Assembly: GCF_026672545.1 (NCBI RefSeq)
Contig: NZ_JAPPRJ010000001.1
Span: 186,001 to 250,000, forward strand
From: Rhizobium sp. SL86
Lineage (GTDB): Bacteria > Pseudomonadota > Alphaproteobacteria > Rhizobiales > Rhizobiaceae
Direction of reading: 5' to 3'
Length of the DNA: 64,000 nt
The notes under the pieces are model-generated. The model was not told where the DNA came from. It did not search any database and worked only from the letters and a program-made list of their open reading frames with translations. Position numbers and translations under genes: made by a program. This document shows positions 9,724 through 18,392 of this stretch, one piece after another. The number at the start of each line of letters is the position of its first letter. Position 1 is the first letter of the stretch.

Positions 9724-11505
9724 ATGTTCAAGAATCGCGCCGGTTGGCTCGCCCTGTCCGCCCTCGCCATAGCGACCGTTCTCATGGTGTTCTTCATCAT
9801 GCCCCGCCTTTCGCCGGAAACGCAACCGGTCGGCGATGCGATCAATGCGGCGGGACGCCAGATCAAGGACGCGGTGACACAGGGCGGCAATGCGGCCAAG
9901 CAGCTGGTCGATCCGACGCCGGAAAAGGCACCGGCCAGCGCTGCCAAGACCGATGCCGCGCCAGCGCCGGCCGCACCGGTGCAGACGGCTGTGGTGCCGC
10001 AGGCGCCGCGCGCGCTGGTGATCCCGACCTTCGACGTGTTGCGCGTCGAACCCGATGGCTCGACCGTGATTGCCGGCCGCGCCGAACCGAAAGCCAAGCT
10101 TGAAGTGGCCGACCAGGTCCAGACGATTGCCATGACGAGTGTCGACCGCGCCGGCGAATTCGTCGCCATTCCGGAACAGCCGCTGCCGCCCGGTGACCAT
10201 CAGCTCGTCCTGAAGGCAACGGCCGAGGATGGCCGCACCGTCATCTCCGAAGAAATCGCCACCGTCTCTGTTCCGAAGTCCAAGGATGGCGAGCTTCTGG
10301 CCATGGTCAGCAAGCCGGGCCAGCCGAGCCGCATCCTCGCCATGCCGAAGATCAACGAGACGACAAAAACGGAACGGGTTGCCGTCAACGCTGCCGATGC
10401 GGCAGCCGTGCCTGCCCAGACCGAAACACCGAAGGTCGAGGCGACCATTCCGGTCGAAACGCCGAAACCCGCAACGCCGGTCGAGACGGCCTCCGCCCCG
10501 GCGGCTGCGGCAACGGCACCGGTTCCTGCAGCACCGGCCGTTCAGGACGAAAAGCCGGCTCTGCAGGTGACCGCCGTCGAAATCGAAGGCGACCGACTGT
10601 TCATCGCCGGGCTCAGCCGCTCGGGCGCAAACCTCAAGGGTTATGCCAATGGAACGCTGGTCGGCGAGGCCAGAGCCGGCGGCGACGGCCATTTCGTCAT
10701 CGACGGCACGATTGCGCTGCCGATCGGAGAACATCGTATCGCGGTCGACCAGCTTGACGGAAACGGCAAGGTGGCGCTGCGCGTCGAGGTTCCGTTCAAC
10801 CGCCCGGCCGGCGAACAGGTGGCCGCGGTTGCAACGCCGCAAGGCGCCGGTTCGCTGAACCCGATCGATGCCGGCGCCTTCGACAAGCTGCGCGGCGACG
10901 TGGCACGCGCCTTCCAGCTGCTGCAGACGCTGTTTGCCAATGGTGCGACACCCGACAACGAACGGGTTGCCGCGGCGCGCTCCGCCACGTCCATCGCCCT
11001 GCGGGCTCTCACCGAATATCGCCTGCCGGCCAATGCGGATGCCAATACGCTGGCGATTGCCACCAATGTGATCAACGAGGCCGCCGCCGCGCTGAAGGCG
11101 CTCGATGCCTTGCCGCGCGATGTGGCAAGCCTTGCCAAGGGGCTGCCGGCGATTGCCGAGATGATCGCGAAGGTGATCGGCCCCGCCCTTCCGTCCGCAC
11201 CGGCCTCCCCGCTGCCGCAGGCGATGGCTGAGGCACAGCAGGCCGCCTCCGCAAAGACGATTGCCCAGGCGCCGCTGACGCAGAGCGAGGCCGCCTCCGT
11301 CATCATCCGCCGCGGCGATACGCTGTGGCAGATCTCGCGACGCATCTATGGCCAGGGCGTGCGCTACACGACCATCTACCTTGCCAACCAGCAACAGATC
11401 GCCAATCCGAACCTGATCGAACCCGGCCAGATTTTTGGCGTGCCGAAGGATTCGCTGCCGGACGACGAGGCGGAAAAGATCCATCGCCGTTTCACCAAGG
11501 GCTGA
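9724..11505 (+). CDS. LysM-domain envelope protein
   Basis: The 593-residue product begins with one membrane anchor (WLALSALAIATVLMVFFIM, residues 8-26). A long Ala/Pro-rich, repeat-like periplasmic region follows, containing two segments with an EGDRLFIAG/EPDGSTVIAGRA pattern. One C-terminal LysM domain (IIRRGDTLWQISRRIYGQG to about LIEPGQIFGVP) should bind peptidoglycan glycan chains. This architecture is common as a single copy in Rhizobiales; its partner is not known. A GGAGAG site precedes the ATG, and a strong stem-loop follows the stop. Confidence 0.87.
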   Translation: MFKNRAGWLALSALAIATVLMVFFIMPRLSPETQPVGDAINAAGRQIKDAVTQGGNAAKQLVDPTPEKAPASAAKTDAAPAPAAPVQTAVVPQAPRALVIPTFDVLRVEPDGSTVIAGRAEPKAKLEVADQVQTIAMTSVDRAGEFVAIPEQPLPPGDHQLVLKATAEDGRTVISEEIATVSVPKSKDGELLAMVSKPGQPSRILAMPKINETTKTERVAVNAADAAAVPAQTETPKVEATIPVETPKPATPVETASAPAAAATAPVPAAPAVQDEKPALQVTAVEIEGDRLFIAGLSRSGANLKGYANGTLVGEARAGGDGHFVIDGTIALPIGEHRIAVDQLDGNGKVALRVEVPFNRPAGEQVAAVATPQGAGSLNPIDAGAFDKLRGDVARAFQLLQTLFANGATPDNERVAAARSATSIALRALTEYRLPANADANTLAIATNVINEAAAALKALDALPRDVASLAKGLPAIAEMIAKVIGPALPSAPASPLPQAMAEAQQAASAKTIAQAPLTQSEAASVIIRRGDTLWQISRRIYGQGVRYTTIYLANQQQIANPNLIEPGQIFGVPKDSLPDDEAEKIHRRFTKG

Positions 11506-11518
11506 ACTGGTTCGGGAC

Positions 11519-11540
11519 GGCGTCGTGGCAACACGACGCC
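11519..11540 (+). terminator. Stem-loop after LysM gene
   Basis: A perfect 9-bp inverted repeat, GGCGTCGTG and CACGACGCC, encloses the stable tetraloop GCAA 13 bases after the LysM stop. The following ATCTTCTCAAT is only moderately T-rich, so this is a probable rather than textbook intrinsic terminator. Confidence 0.55.
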
Positions 11541-11621
11541 ATCTTCTCAATCTAAGCTGCCGGTGATCGTTGCATTGCGACGGCGCCAGCCTTATGTGAA
11601 AGCCTCCTTCCGGAGGCATCC

Positions 11622-13508
11622 ATGGCACAGAAAAAGAAGACCGTTTCGGCGGACTCGGGCAATCCGCTCGGCACGCTCGTGAACCTTTGGCCCTATATGT
11701 GGCCAAGCGGCAGGCCGGACCTGAAGGCCCGTGTCATCTGGGCCACCGTTTTTCTGTTTGTCGCCAAATTCGTGCTGCTGGCCGTTCCCTATTTCTTCAA
11801 ATGGGCAACGGACGCGCTGAATGGCAAGATGGACATGGCGGGCATCCTCCCCGCTCTGTTGCTCGGCGCCGTGGCACTGGTGATTGCCTATAACCTCACC
11901 CGCCTCATCCAGCTCGGGCTCAACCAGCTGCGTGATTCGCTGTTTGCCAGCGTCGGTCAGCATGCGGTGCGCCAGCTTGCCTACAAGACCTTCGTGCACA
12001 TGCACCAGCTGTCGTTGCGCTTCCACCTCGAACGCAAGACGGGCGGTCTGTCGCGCATCATCGAGCGCGGCACGAAGGGCATCGAAACGATCGTCCGCTT
12101 CACGATCCTCAATTCCGTGCCGACGCTGGTCGAGTTCCTGCTGACCGCCATCATCTTCTGGTATTCCTACGGCCTGTCTTATGTGCTGGTGACCGCCGTC
12201 ACCGTCTGGGCCTATATCTGGTTCACGGTGAGGGCGTCGGACTGGCGCATCGCCATCCGCCGCTCGATGAATGCCAGCGACACCGAGGCCAATACCAAGG
12301 CGATCGATTCGCTCCTCAATTTCGAGACGGTCAAATATTTCGGCAACGAGGAGATGGAAGCCAAGCGCTTCGATGCCTCGATGGCGCGCTACGAAAAATC
12401 CGCAACCCAGGTCTGGACCTCGCTTGGCTGGCTGAACTTCGGCCAGGGCGTGATCTTCGGGCTGGGCACCACCGTGATGATGGTGATGTCGGCGCTTGCC
12501 GTGCAGCGCGGCGAGCAGACGATCGGCGATTTCGTTTTCGTCAACGCGCTTTTGATCCAGCTCTCCGTGCCGCTCAACTTCATCGGTTTCGTCTACCGCG
12601 AAATCCGCCAGGGCCTGACCGACATCGAGCAGATGTTCGAGCTTCTCGAGGTGGAGGCCGAAGTGGTGGACAGGCCGGACGCCAAACCGCTTGCCATCGA
12701 AAACGGCCGCATCACCTTCCGCGACGTGCATTTCGCCTATGACCCAGAACGGCCGATCCTGAAGGGCGTCTCCTTCGAAGTGCCGGCCGGCAAGACGGTG
12801 GCGATCGTCGGCCCCTCGGGTGCCGGTAAATCCACCATTTCCCGCCTCCTCTACCGGTTCTACGACATCCAGTCCGGCGCCATCGAGATCGACGGGCAGG
12901 ATGTGCGCAACGTGACGCAGAAGAGCCTGCGCGCCGTCATCGGCATGGTGCCGCAGGATACCGTGCTGTTCAACGACACGATCGCCTATAACATCCGCTA
13001 CGGTCGTCTGACTGCCACGGATGACGAACTGCTGGCGGCGGCCGATGTGGCGCAGATCGGCCATTTCATCACCAGCCTGCCGGATGGTTTCAAGACCATG
13101 GTCGGCGAGCGGGGCTTGAAACTCTCCGGCGGCGAAAAGCAGCGCGTGGCGATTGCCCGTACGATCCTGAAGGCGCCGCCGATCCTCATCCTCGACGAAG
13201 CGACTTCTGCGCTCGACACGACGACCGAACAGGAGATCCAGGCCGCCCTCGACGTGGTGTCGAAAAACCGTACGACGCTCGTCATCGCCCACCGTCTCTC
13301 GACCGTCATCAATGCCGACGAGATCATCGTGCTGCGCGCCGGCGAGATCGCCGAACGCGGCACGCATGCCGCCCTTCTCGAACAGAACGGCCTCTACGCC
13401 TCGATGTGGAACCGCCAACGCGAAGCCACCCAGGCAGAAGAAAATCTGCGTAAAGTGCGCGAAAACGATGATCTGGGCGTGGTGGTCCGGAAGGAACCGG
13501 CCGTGTGA
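11622..13508 (+). CDS. Atm1-type ABC exporter (fused permease-ATPase)
   Basis: This half-transporter of 628 residues has a six-helix membrane domain (about residues 40-330) fused to an ATPase domain. Walker A GPSGAGKS is near residue 397, the signature LSGGEKQR near 501 and Walker B ILILDEATSALD near 523. The sequences FFKWATDALNGK and ERGTKGIETIVRFTILNSVPTL match the Atm1/ABCB7 subfamily. Those proteins export glutathione persulfide-like compounds, or metal-glutathione adducts in alphaproteobacterial homologues. Substrate is inferred from the subfamily. It stands alone after the LysM terminator. Confidence 0.9.
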   Translation: MAQKKKTVSADSGNPLGTLVNLWPYMWPSGRPDLKARVIWATVFLFVAKFVLLAVPYFFKWATDALNGKMDMAGILPALLLGAVALVIAYNLTRLIQLGLNQLRDSLFASVGQHAVRQLAYKTFVHMHQLSLRFHLERKTGGLSRIIERGTKGIETIVRFTILNSVPTLVEFLLTAIIFWYSYGLSYVLVTAVTVWAYIWFTVRASDWRIAIRRSMNASDTEANTKAIDSLLNFETVKYFGNEEMEAKRFDASMARYEKSATQVWTSLGWLNFGQGVIFGLGTTVMMVMSALAVQRGEQTIGDFVFVNALLIQLSVPLNFIGFVYREIRQGLTDIEQMFELLEVEAEVVDRPDAKPLAIENGRITFRDVHFAYDPERPILKGVSFEVPAGKTVAIVGPSGAGKSTISRLLYRFYDIQSGAIEIDGQDVRNVTQKSLRAVIGMVPQDTVLFNDTIAYNIRYGRLTATDDELLAAADVAQIGHFITSLPDGFKTMVGERGLKLSGGEKQRVAIARTILKAPPILILDEATSALDTTTEQEIQAALDVVSKNRTTLVIAHRLSTVINADEIIVLRAGEIAERGTHAALLEQNGLYASMWNRQREATQAEENLRKVRENDDLGVVVRKEPAV

Positions 13509-13532
13509 GTGCCTTGCACGGGGACGGCAGTC

Positions 13533-14063
13533 TCAGCCGGCCGCGCCGCACCGGGTCAGAATATCATCAACCAGTTCTGCCAGCGGCAGAGTGGCGTCAA
13601 TGACTGTGCCGTTCCGGGGAAGATCCTGCCCGCTTTCATGCAGGCGCAATACGAAGTCCCGCTCTTCGGGCCTTCCGCCGAACTCATCGTCAGGCCGGTT
13701 CTCCAACCGCTTGCGAAGCGTCTGCCGATCCACATCGAGAACGAACACCGCATCGAACAGCTCGATGAACTGGTGAGAATTGCGGGATCCACCGCAGAAA
13801 AAGGTGGCTGCATGGCTCTTGTCCGCCATCAGCGCGCGGACCTTCTCCACGGGCCATACATGATGCCTGTGCCCGAAGGTGAAGTCTGCCCTGCCCCTTG
13901 AGATGGCCTCCTCATCCAATGGCTCTCCGGTCTGCGGATCGCCTTTGGAGGCCAGTTCCCGATCGCCGTGGATGACATGATAACCGCGCCGCTGAAGCTC
14001 TGTCGCAACCGAAGTCTTGCCCGTGCCGGACACGCCTTCGATCAGGTAATTGCTGATTCCCAT
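13533..14063 (-). CDS. Small P-loop kinase-like protein
   Basis: This 176-residue single-domain P-loop protein has Walker A GVSGTGKTSVA at residues 10-20, just after a beta strand. An RxRLENRP-type lid region follows near residue 118. Its shape is that of nucleoside/shikimate-kinase-like AAA annotations (fragmentary similarity to adenylate kinases), but no substrate-specific motif is recognised. It converges on the ABC exporter with a 24-base gap and is transcribed away from psd. Confidence 0.65.
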   Translation of the reverse strand: MGISNYLIEGVSGTGKTSVATELQRRGYHVIHGDRELASKGDPQTGEPLDEEAISRGRADFTFGHRHHVWPVEKVRALMADKSHAATFFCGGSRNSHQFIELFDAVFVLDVDRQTLRKRLENRPDDEFGGRPEERDFVLRLHESGQDLPRNGTVIDATLPLAELVDDILTRCGAAG

Positions 14064-14268
14064 CTCGAATTCCCTACCGATCGAGCCGCAGATCGCTGAG
14101 GTCTATGGCAGAAGCACTTGTCAGATTTTCGACGTCGTGATGCGGGGCTGCGTCCACAAGCCGGCATCTCCGCATCCCCTCCCTCGCCGGAACCGCATTG
14201 CTCCCAAATCCGTTTGCCTGTAGTCAGCTAGGTTTGAAACCCAACGCTCGGCTTTCTGGAGACCCCTG

Positions 14269-14970
14269 TTGTCCAACCTGTTCGACACCATCCGCAACAC
14301 GCTCGTTCCGATCCACAAGGAAGGCTATATCTTTGTCATCGCCTTTTTCGTGGCCTCGCTGGTGCTGGGGCTGATTGCCAAGCCGCTGTTCTGGATCGGG
14401 CTTATCCTGACACTGTGGTGCGCCTATTTCTTCCGCGATCCGGAACGGGTCGTGCCGCAGGATGACGATCTGATCATTTCGCCGGCCGATGGACGCGTCT
14501 CTTCGGTGCAGATGGTCGTGCCGCCGGCGGAACTGGAGCTTGGCTCCGAACCGCTGCTGCGCATCTCCGTCTTCATGAACGTCTTCGATTGCCACGTAAA
14601 CCGCGCGCCCGCCCGCGGCCGCATCTCGAAAATCGTCTACCGCCCCGGCCAGTTCGTGAATGCCGAACTCGACAAGGCAAGCACTGACAACGAACGCAAC
14701 GGCCTCGTCATCGAAACCAAACATGGCCGCCTCGGCGTGGTACAGATCGCCGGGCTTGTCGCCCGCCGTATCCTCTGCTTCGTGCACGAAAACGAACCGG
14801 TGGATGCCGGCGAGCGTTTTGGCCTGATCCGCTTCGGTTCGCGCCTCGACATCTATGTGCCGGCGGGCGGTGAGCCGCGCGTCTCGCTCGGCCAGCGTTG
14901 CGTCGGTGGCGAAACCGTGATTGCCGAATTCGGCTCGGCCAAGGGCCCGATGCTCAGCCGCCGCAGCTAA
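14269..14970 (+). CDS. psd: Phosphatidylserine decarboxylase proenzyme
   Basis: The enzyme decarboxylates phosphatidylserine to phosphatidylethanolamine at the inner membrane. The 233-residue length fits the short (PSD-A) bacterial type. Two N-terminal hydrophobic segments (residues 20-55) are followed by the core. The self-cleavage site, which generates the pyruvoyl group, is the Gly190-Ser191 pair in [18 protein letters not shown] and [11 protein letters not shown] are family signatures. The start appears to be TTG at 14269, preceded by CTGGAGA. The pssA gene, which makes its substrate, follows, separated only by a duplicated 31-bp leader. Confidence 0.94.
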   Translation: MSNLFDTIRNTLVPIHKEGYIFVIAFFVASLVLGLIAKPLFWIGLILTLWCAYFFRDPERVVPQDDDLIISPADGRVSSVQMVVPPAELELGSEPLLRISVFMNVFDCHVNRAPARGRISKIVYRPGQFVNAELDKASTDNERNGLVIETKHGRLGVVQIAGLVARRILCFVHENEPVDAGERFGLIRFGSRLDIYVPAGGEPRVSLGQRCVGGETVIAEFGSAKGPMLSRRS

Positions 14971-15032
14971 ACCCCGGAGAATGCCATGCCGCCGAAGATG
15001 AACCCCGGAGAATGCCATGCCGCCGAAGATGA
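14971..15032 (+). repeat. 31-bp tandem duplication over the pssA start site
   Basis: Bases 14971-15001 and 15002-15032 are identical and directly adjacent. Each copy contains a CCGGAGA ribosome site and the start ATGCCGCCGAAGATG, so there are two complete initiation sites. The period, 31, is not a multiple of three, so the upstream ATG (14986) reads a different frame from the pssA ATG (15017). A further partial copy (ACCCGGA) follows. The psd stop at 14968-14970 lies immediately before the first copy. Confidence 0.95.
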
Positions 15033-15832
15033 ACCCGGACGCAAAGAACGACGACGCCGCTCGCGGCCCGCGGCTTCGGGAGATCCCGCTTCGGCTGATG
15101 GTGCCGAACCTGATCACGGTTCTGGCCATCTGTGCCGGTCTGACCGGCATTCGGCTCGCCTTCGAGAACCGGTTCGAGCTGGCGGTCGCCATGGTGCTGC
15201 TTGCCGCTTTCCTGGACGGGATCGATGGGCGCGTCGCCCGCGCGCTGAAGGCCACGTCCAAGTTCGGCGTGCAGATGGATTCGCTGGCGGACATCATCAA
15301 CTTCGGCGTCGCGCCGGCGCTCGTGCTTTACGTTTTCATTCTCGACAAAGTGGGCTCGATCGGCTGGATTGCCGCGCTCATCTACGCCATTGCCGCGGGC
15401 CTCAGGCTTGCCCGTTTCAACGTGATGGCGGAGCGCGAATACAAGGCGAAATGGCAGAGCGAATTTTTTGTCGGCGTTCCGGCGCCGATGGGCGCCCTGC
15501 TTGTGCTTTTGCCCGTCTATCTCGGTTTTCTCGGGCTGGAAGGCAGCCGCCCCATCGCTTATGCCGCGACCGCCTATACGGTGCTGATCGGTTATCTTCT
15601 GGTCAGCCGCCTGCCCGTCTGGTCCGGCAAATCGGAAACGCGCGTGCGCCGCGACCTGATGCTGCCCGTGCTGCTGGGTGTCGTGCTCTATGTCGCACTG
15701 CTGATGAGCTATACCTGGGAAGTGCTGGTGGTCACGACACTTGCCTATCTGCTGGTCCTGCCCTTCAGCGCCCGTGCCTGGCAACGCCGTTACGGCACGC
15801 TGACGATCGAGGATGATCACGCCAACGTCTGA
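15017..15832 (+). CDS. pssA: CDP-diacylglycerol-serine O-phosphatidyltransferase
   Basis: This 271-residue integral membrane enzyme makes phosphatidylserine from CDP-diacylglycerol and serine. The CDP-alcohol phosphotransferase motif is intact: DGIDGRVAR, eight residues, G, three, D, three, D (ending QMDSLADI), near residue 72. About seven hydrophobic segments follow. With psd it forms the two-step route to phosphatidylethanolamine. ATG 15017 is used because only this frame encodes the enzyme. The identical upstream initiation site at 14986 enters another frame that stays open to 15816 and could compete for ribosomes. Confidence 0.94.
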   Translation: MPPKMNPDAKNDDAARGPRLREIPLRLMVPNLITVLAICAGLTGIRLAFENRFELAVAMVLLAAFLDGIDGRVARALKATSKFGVQMDSLADIINFGVAPALVLYVFILDKVGSIGWIAALIYAIAAGLRLARFNVMAEREYKAKWQSEFFVGVPAPMGALLVLLPVYLGFLGLEGSRPIAYAATAYTVLIGYLLVSRLPVWSGKSETRVRRDLMLPVLLGVVLYVALLMSYTWEVLVVTTLAYLLVLPFSARAWQRRYGTLTIEDDHANV

Positions 15833-15892
15833 TCTGCCGCAGCGCAAGATCTTCTGCTGTTTTCTCCCGCACTGCGGAATTTTTGTGCTTTC

Positions 15893-15907
15893 TTAACAAC
15901 AGCTTAA
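15893..15907. promoter_or_regulatory. CtrA-type box TTAA-N7-TTAA
   Basis: TTAAC-AACAGC-TTAAC is a perfect match to the CtrA half-site pair with the required seven-base spacing between TTAA cores. It lies in an AT-rich stretch (15885-15930) about 135 bases before a 42-codon gene and 60 bases after the pssA stop. CtrA is the cell-cycle response regulator of alphaproteobacteria. Binding is inferred from sequence only. Confidence 0.5.
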
Positions 15908-16041
15908 CAAATGATTGCTTAAATTGAAGGCAATTTTGCGCGAATTCGTTTGCGTCAAAATTCCGCCCGGTTTTCTGATGATGTGGCGCGCCCGAACGCG
16001 ATCAAGAACGAGATTCGCGCCGCACTCCAGAGGAAACGCCC

Positions 16042-16170
16042 ATGGCAACCGAAAAGAAAACCATCACCACCCTGAAGCCCGAACTGCATGCACCGCTGCG
16101 CCCGCTCGCCATCAAGGCCGTCGTGGCTGCCGCGCTGATGCTGAAGCGCAAGACGCTGAAATCCGCCTGA
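16042..16170 (+). CDS. Small basic protein (42 aa), unknown
   Basis: ATG 16042 is preceded by AGAGGAAACGCCC, a good ribosome site. The 42-residue product has a polar start (MATEKKTITTLKPELHAP), an alanine-rich hydrophobic middle (LAIKAVVAAALML) and a basic end (KRKTLKSA). The middle is too short for a confident membrane helix. I do not recognise a family. Isolation in its own intergenic region with a regulatory-looking upstream element supports expression. Its stop lies 33 bases before the end of the convergent YedK gene. Confidence 0.55.
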   Translation: MATEKKTITTLKPELHAPLRPLAIKAVVAAALMLKRKTLKSA

Positions 16171-16203
16171 TGGGCCCTCGTGCCGGCCTGTCCGGGCCCG
16201 GGT

Positions 16204-16974
16204 TCAAAACAGCGAAAGCTGGCCGCCGTTGTTGGACGACGCGGCCTTTTTCGTCTCCGGCAGCGCCCTTGCCGGGGTCACCGGCGCCTGCAGCTCCGGC
16301 CCCATGTTTGCGACCTTGTTGACGAGGTCCGAAACGGGGATCGCTTCGAACAGATCTTCCTGGGCTGGCCGCATCAGGTCTGCCACGTCGCGCGGCTCCT
16401 GTGTCTTGCAGTCCAGCCAGCGCTCGAAATCCTCCGGTGAAATCACCACCGGCATACGGTCATGGATCGGTGCAATCGCGGCATTGGCGCCGGTCGTCAG
16501 GATTGCTGCCGTGTCCAGTTCGGACCCGTCGGCCGAGGACCAGGTCTCCATGAGGCCGGCAAAGGCAACGATGCCACCGCGTTTCGGGCGGATCCAGTAG
16601 GCCTGGGCCTTGCCGCCCTCCTCCTTCGAGGGCCGGTGCCATTCGTAGAAGCCGGAGGCGGGCACCAGGATGCGCCGATGACGCATGGCGGCGCGGAACG
16701 AGGCCTTCTCTGCCGCCGTTTCCGCCCGCGCATTGATCAGCAGCGGAAACTCCTTCGGGTCCTTCACCCAGCCGGGAAGGAAACCCCAGCGCGCCAGCAC
16801 GGCCTGGCGTGCCGGCAGATTGCTGCCGGGTGCCGGCCGTTCGCTCGCCGTCACCAGCAGGATCGGCTGCGTCGGGGCGATGTTGTAGCGCTTCGGGAAG
16901 TCGTCGATCGAAATCACACTGAGGAATTCGAGGATCTCTTCCGGCGTCGCGGTCAGGGCGTAACGTCCACACAT
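16204..16974 (-). CDS. SOS response-associated peptidase (HMCES/YedK family)
   Basis: Family members form a thiazolidine cross-link to abasic sites in single-stranded DNA, shielding them. The protein begins MCGRYALT, so the catalytic Cys2 is present once the initiator methionine is removed. The conserved ASGFYEWHR segment (about residues 109-117) and IHDRMPVVI with the active-site histidine (near residue 170) follow. It is 256 residues, slightly longer than YedK, with a tail rich in Pro/Ala. No SOS box was found upstream of its start. Confidence 0.92.
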   Translation of the reverse strand: MCGRYALTATPEEILEFLSVISIDDFPKRYNIAPTQPILLVTASERPAPGSNLPARQAVLARWGFLPGWVKDPKEFPLLINARAETAAEKASFRAAMRHRRILVPASGFYEWHRPSKEEGGKAQAYWIRPKRGGIVAFAGLMETWSSADGSELDTAAILTTGANAAIAPIHDRMPVVISPEDFERWLDCKTQEPRDVADLMRPAQEDLFEAIPVSDLVNKVANMGPELQAPVTPARALPETKKAASSNNGGQLSLF

Positions 16975-17102
16975 GAGACTGAGATGGCATCGCGGGCCGG
17001 GACGGTCAAGCGGGCGGCGGAGCCCGTGTCATCGTCTCATCGATGCGCGGCAACTCCGGGTACGCTCTTGCGCCAAAGACCCGCTTGCCTATGCTGGCGC
17101 GC

Positions 17103-17549
17103 ATGACACAGACGACAGCCGCAAACCCCGCCTTTCCGCATGCCGCCTCCTCCGCCATTCTGGAGCGGGAGGGGCGTTATCTGCTGATCCGGCGGCGAAA
17201 CCCGCCCTCGGCCGATCTTTACGCCTTCCCGGGCGGCCGGGCGGAGCCGGGGGAGACGCCGGCCGAGACGGCGCTGCGGGAATTTCTCGAAGAGACCGGT
17301 ATTGCCGCCCATTCGCCAGACCTGTTTGCCACCTATGATCTGGAAACCCGCAACGAGGCGGGCGTGCTGGTGAGCCATTTCTTCCTCTCCGTCTTTCGGG
17401 TGCAAGCCGATGTGGCAACGCAAGCCATTGCGGCCGATGATGCGGCGGATGCCGGCTGGTTCACGCTTCAGGAGATCCGCGCCCTTCCCGTGCCGCCAAG
17501 CGTGCTCGACTGCGTGGAAAGGCTGGCGGCGCGTGATGAAGACCGGTAA
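17103..17549 (+). CDS. NUDIX hydrolase
   Basis: This 148-residue protein has a clear Nudix box (consensus GX5EX7REUXEEXGU): GRAEPGETPAETALREFLEETG at about residues 44-65. It is preceded by the strand LLIRRRNPPSADLYAFPG. The substrate is a nucleoside diphosphate linked to some group X and cannot be told from sequence; ADP-ribose and oxidised nucleotides are common candidates. Several in-frame starts exist (17043, 17091, 17103). ATG 17103 is preferred because the family similarity begins soon after it. Confidence 0.85.
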   Translation: MTQTTAANPAFPHAASSAILEREGRYLLIRRRNPPSADLYAFPGGRAEPGETPAETALREFLEETGIAAHSPDLFATYDLETRNEAGVLVSHFFLSVFRVQADVATQAIAADDAADAGWFTLQEIRALPVPPSVLDCVERLAARDEDR

Positions 17550-17579
17550 ATCTCATCGCCGCCTCAAAGGATGGTGCCC

Positions 17580-18008
17580 ATGCCGCTGATTGCCCGCGTC
17601 TTTTGTATTCTGCTGATCGCCCTTACAGCGTGTCCTGCCGCCGCACAAAAACAGAGCCCATCCGCATCATCCGCGCCGGCGGTAACCATACCTTCAGAAG
17701 AGAAGCCTGCCCCCTATGATGGGCAGTTGTTGCGGCTTGCGGAAATCCTCGGCTCCGTCCACTACCTGCGCACGCTTTGCGGAGCCGATTCGGCGGATTG
17801 GCGCACTTCCATGCAGACCCTGCTGGATGCCGAGACACCGAACGAACCGAAACGGCGCGAGAAACTGACGGCGTCGTTCAACCGCGGCTACCGGGCCTTT
17901 GCCGGCGTGCATACCACCTGCACATCGGCTGCCCGGCAGGCGGAAGAACGCTACCGTAACGAAGGTGCAACACTGGCAGCAGAAATTGCCGCACGCTACG
18001 GAAATTAG
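17580..18008 (+). CDS. TIGR02301 family exported protein
   Basis: This 142-residue protein has a signal peptide (ARVFCILLIALTACPAAAQ), so it is exported to the periplasm. The mature part contains the family pattern YDGQLLRLAEILGSVHYLRTLC, then WRTSMQTLLDAE, with two conserved cysteines. TIGR02301 is a Rhizobiales-restricted family of unknown function. ATG 17580 is favoured over 17571 because AAAGG lies about ten bases upstream. Confidence 0.85.
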   Translation: MPLIARVFCILLIALTACPAAAQKQSPSASSAPAVTIPSEEKPAPYDGQLLRLAEILGSVHYLRTLCGADSADWRTSMQTLLDAETPNEPKRREKLTASFNRGYRAFAGVHTTCTSAARQAEERYRNEGATLAAEIAARYGN

Positions 18009-18114
18009 GTGTTTGTTTACCTCTTTTCTGCCGCGGGCGTGTCGTTTTGATAAAAGGCTGCTAGTGTTGTTAACGTGCCGGTAACAACCGGCCTCCGTTG
18101 CAAGAGGAATGAAT

Positions 18115-18372
18115 ATGCAAACAGCGCGCAACGACATCGACGACATGATCGTGCATGAAAAGATGCAGGCAGCGCTCGAATACCAGAACGAAGCCTGGGC
18201 TGACGGGCGCGCCGATGGCATCGAACCCGAGATCATTGCCGATGCCGCCATTGCCCTTGCCATGCGCGAAACCATTCGCCTGCATGGGGAGGAAGGCGCC
18301 GAGGCCATGCTGGATTCGCTTCGTGCCCGTATGCTGGCCGGCGAATTTTCGCCGGAGCGGACCGTTCAGTAA
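18115..18372 (+). CDS. Conserved hypothetical protein (85 aa)
   Basis: This small acidic cytoplasmic protein is rich in Ala, Glu and Met, with a mostly helical look (MIVHEKMQAALEYQNEAW). There are no membrane segments or cysteine motifs. I do not recognise a named domain. Two ATGs are possible (18109, 18115); the second is better placed after AAGAGG. A near-CtrA box (TTAAC-GTGCCG-GTAAC) lies at 18070-18085. The following exported-protein gene starts 20 bases downstream, so they may be cotranscribed. Confidence 0.7.
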   Translation: MQTARNDIDDMIVHEKMQAALEYQNEAWADGRADGIEPEIIADAAIALAMRETIRLHGEEGAEAMLDSLRARMLAGEFSPERTVQ

Positions 18373-18392
18373 GTTTGCAAGGCTCGTTTTCC

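Noticed and set aside
14986..15816. 276-codon frame from the duplicated upstream start
   Set aside because: It lies inside pssA in another frame and encodes Arg/Ala-rich sequence without homology; treated as a decoy start, not a gene.
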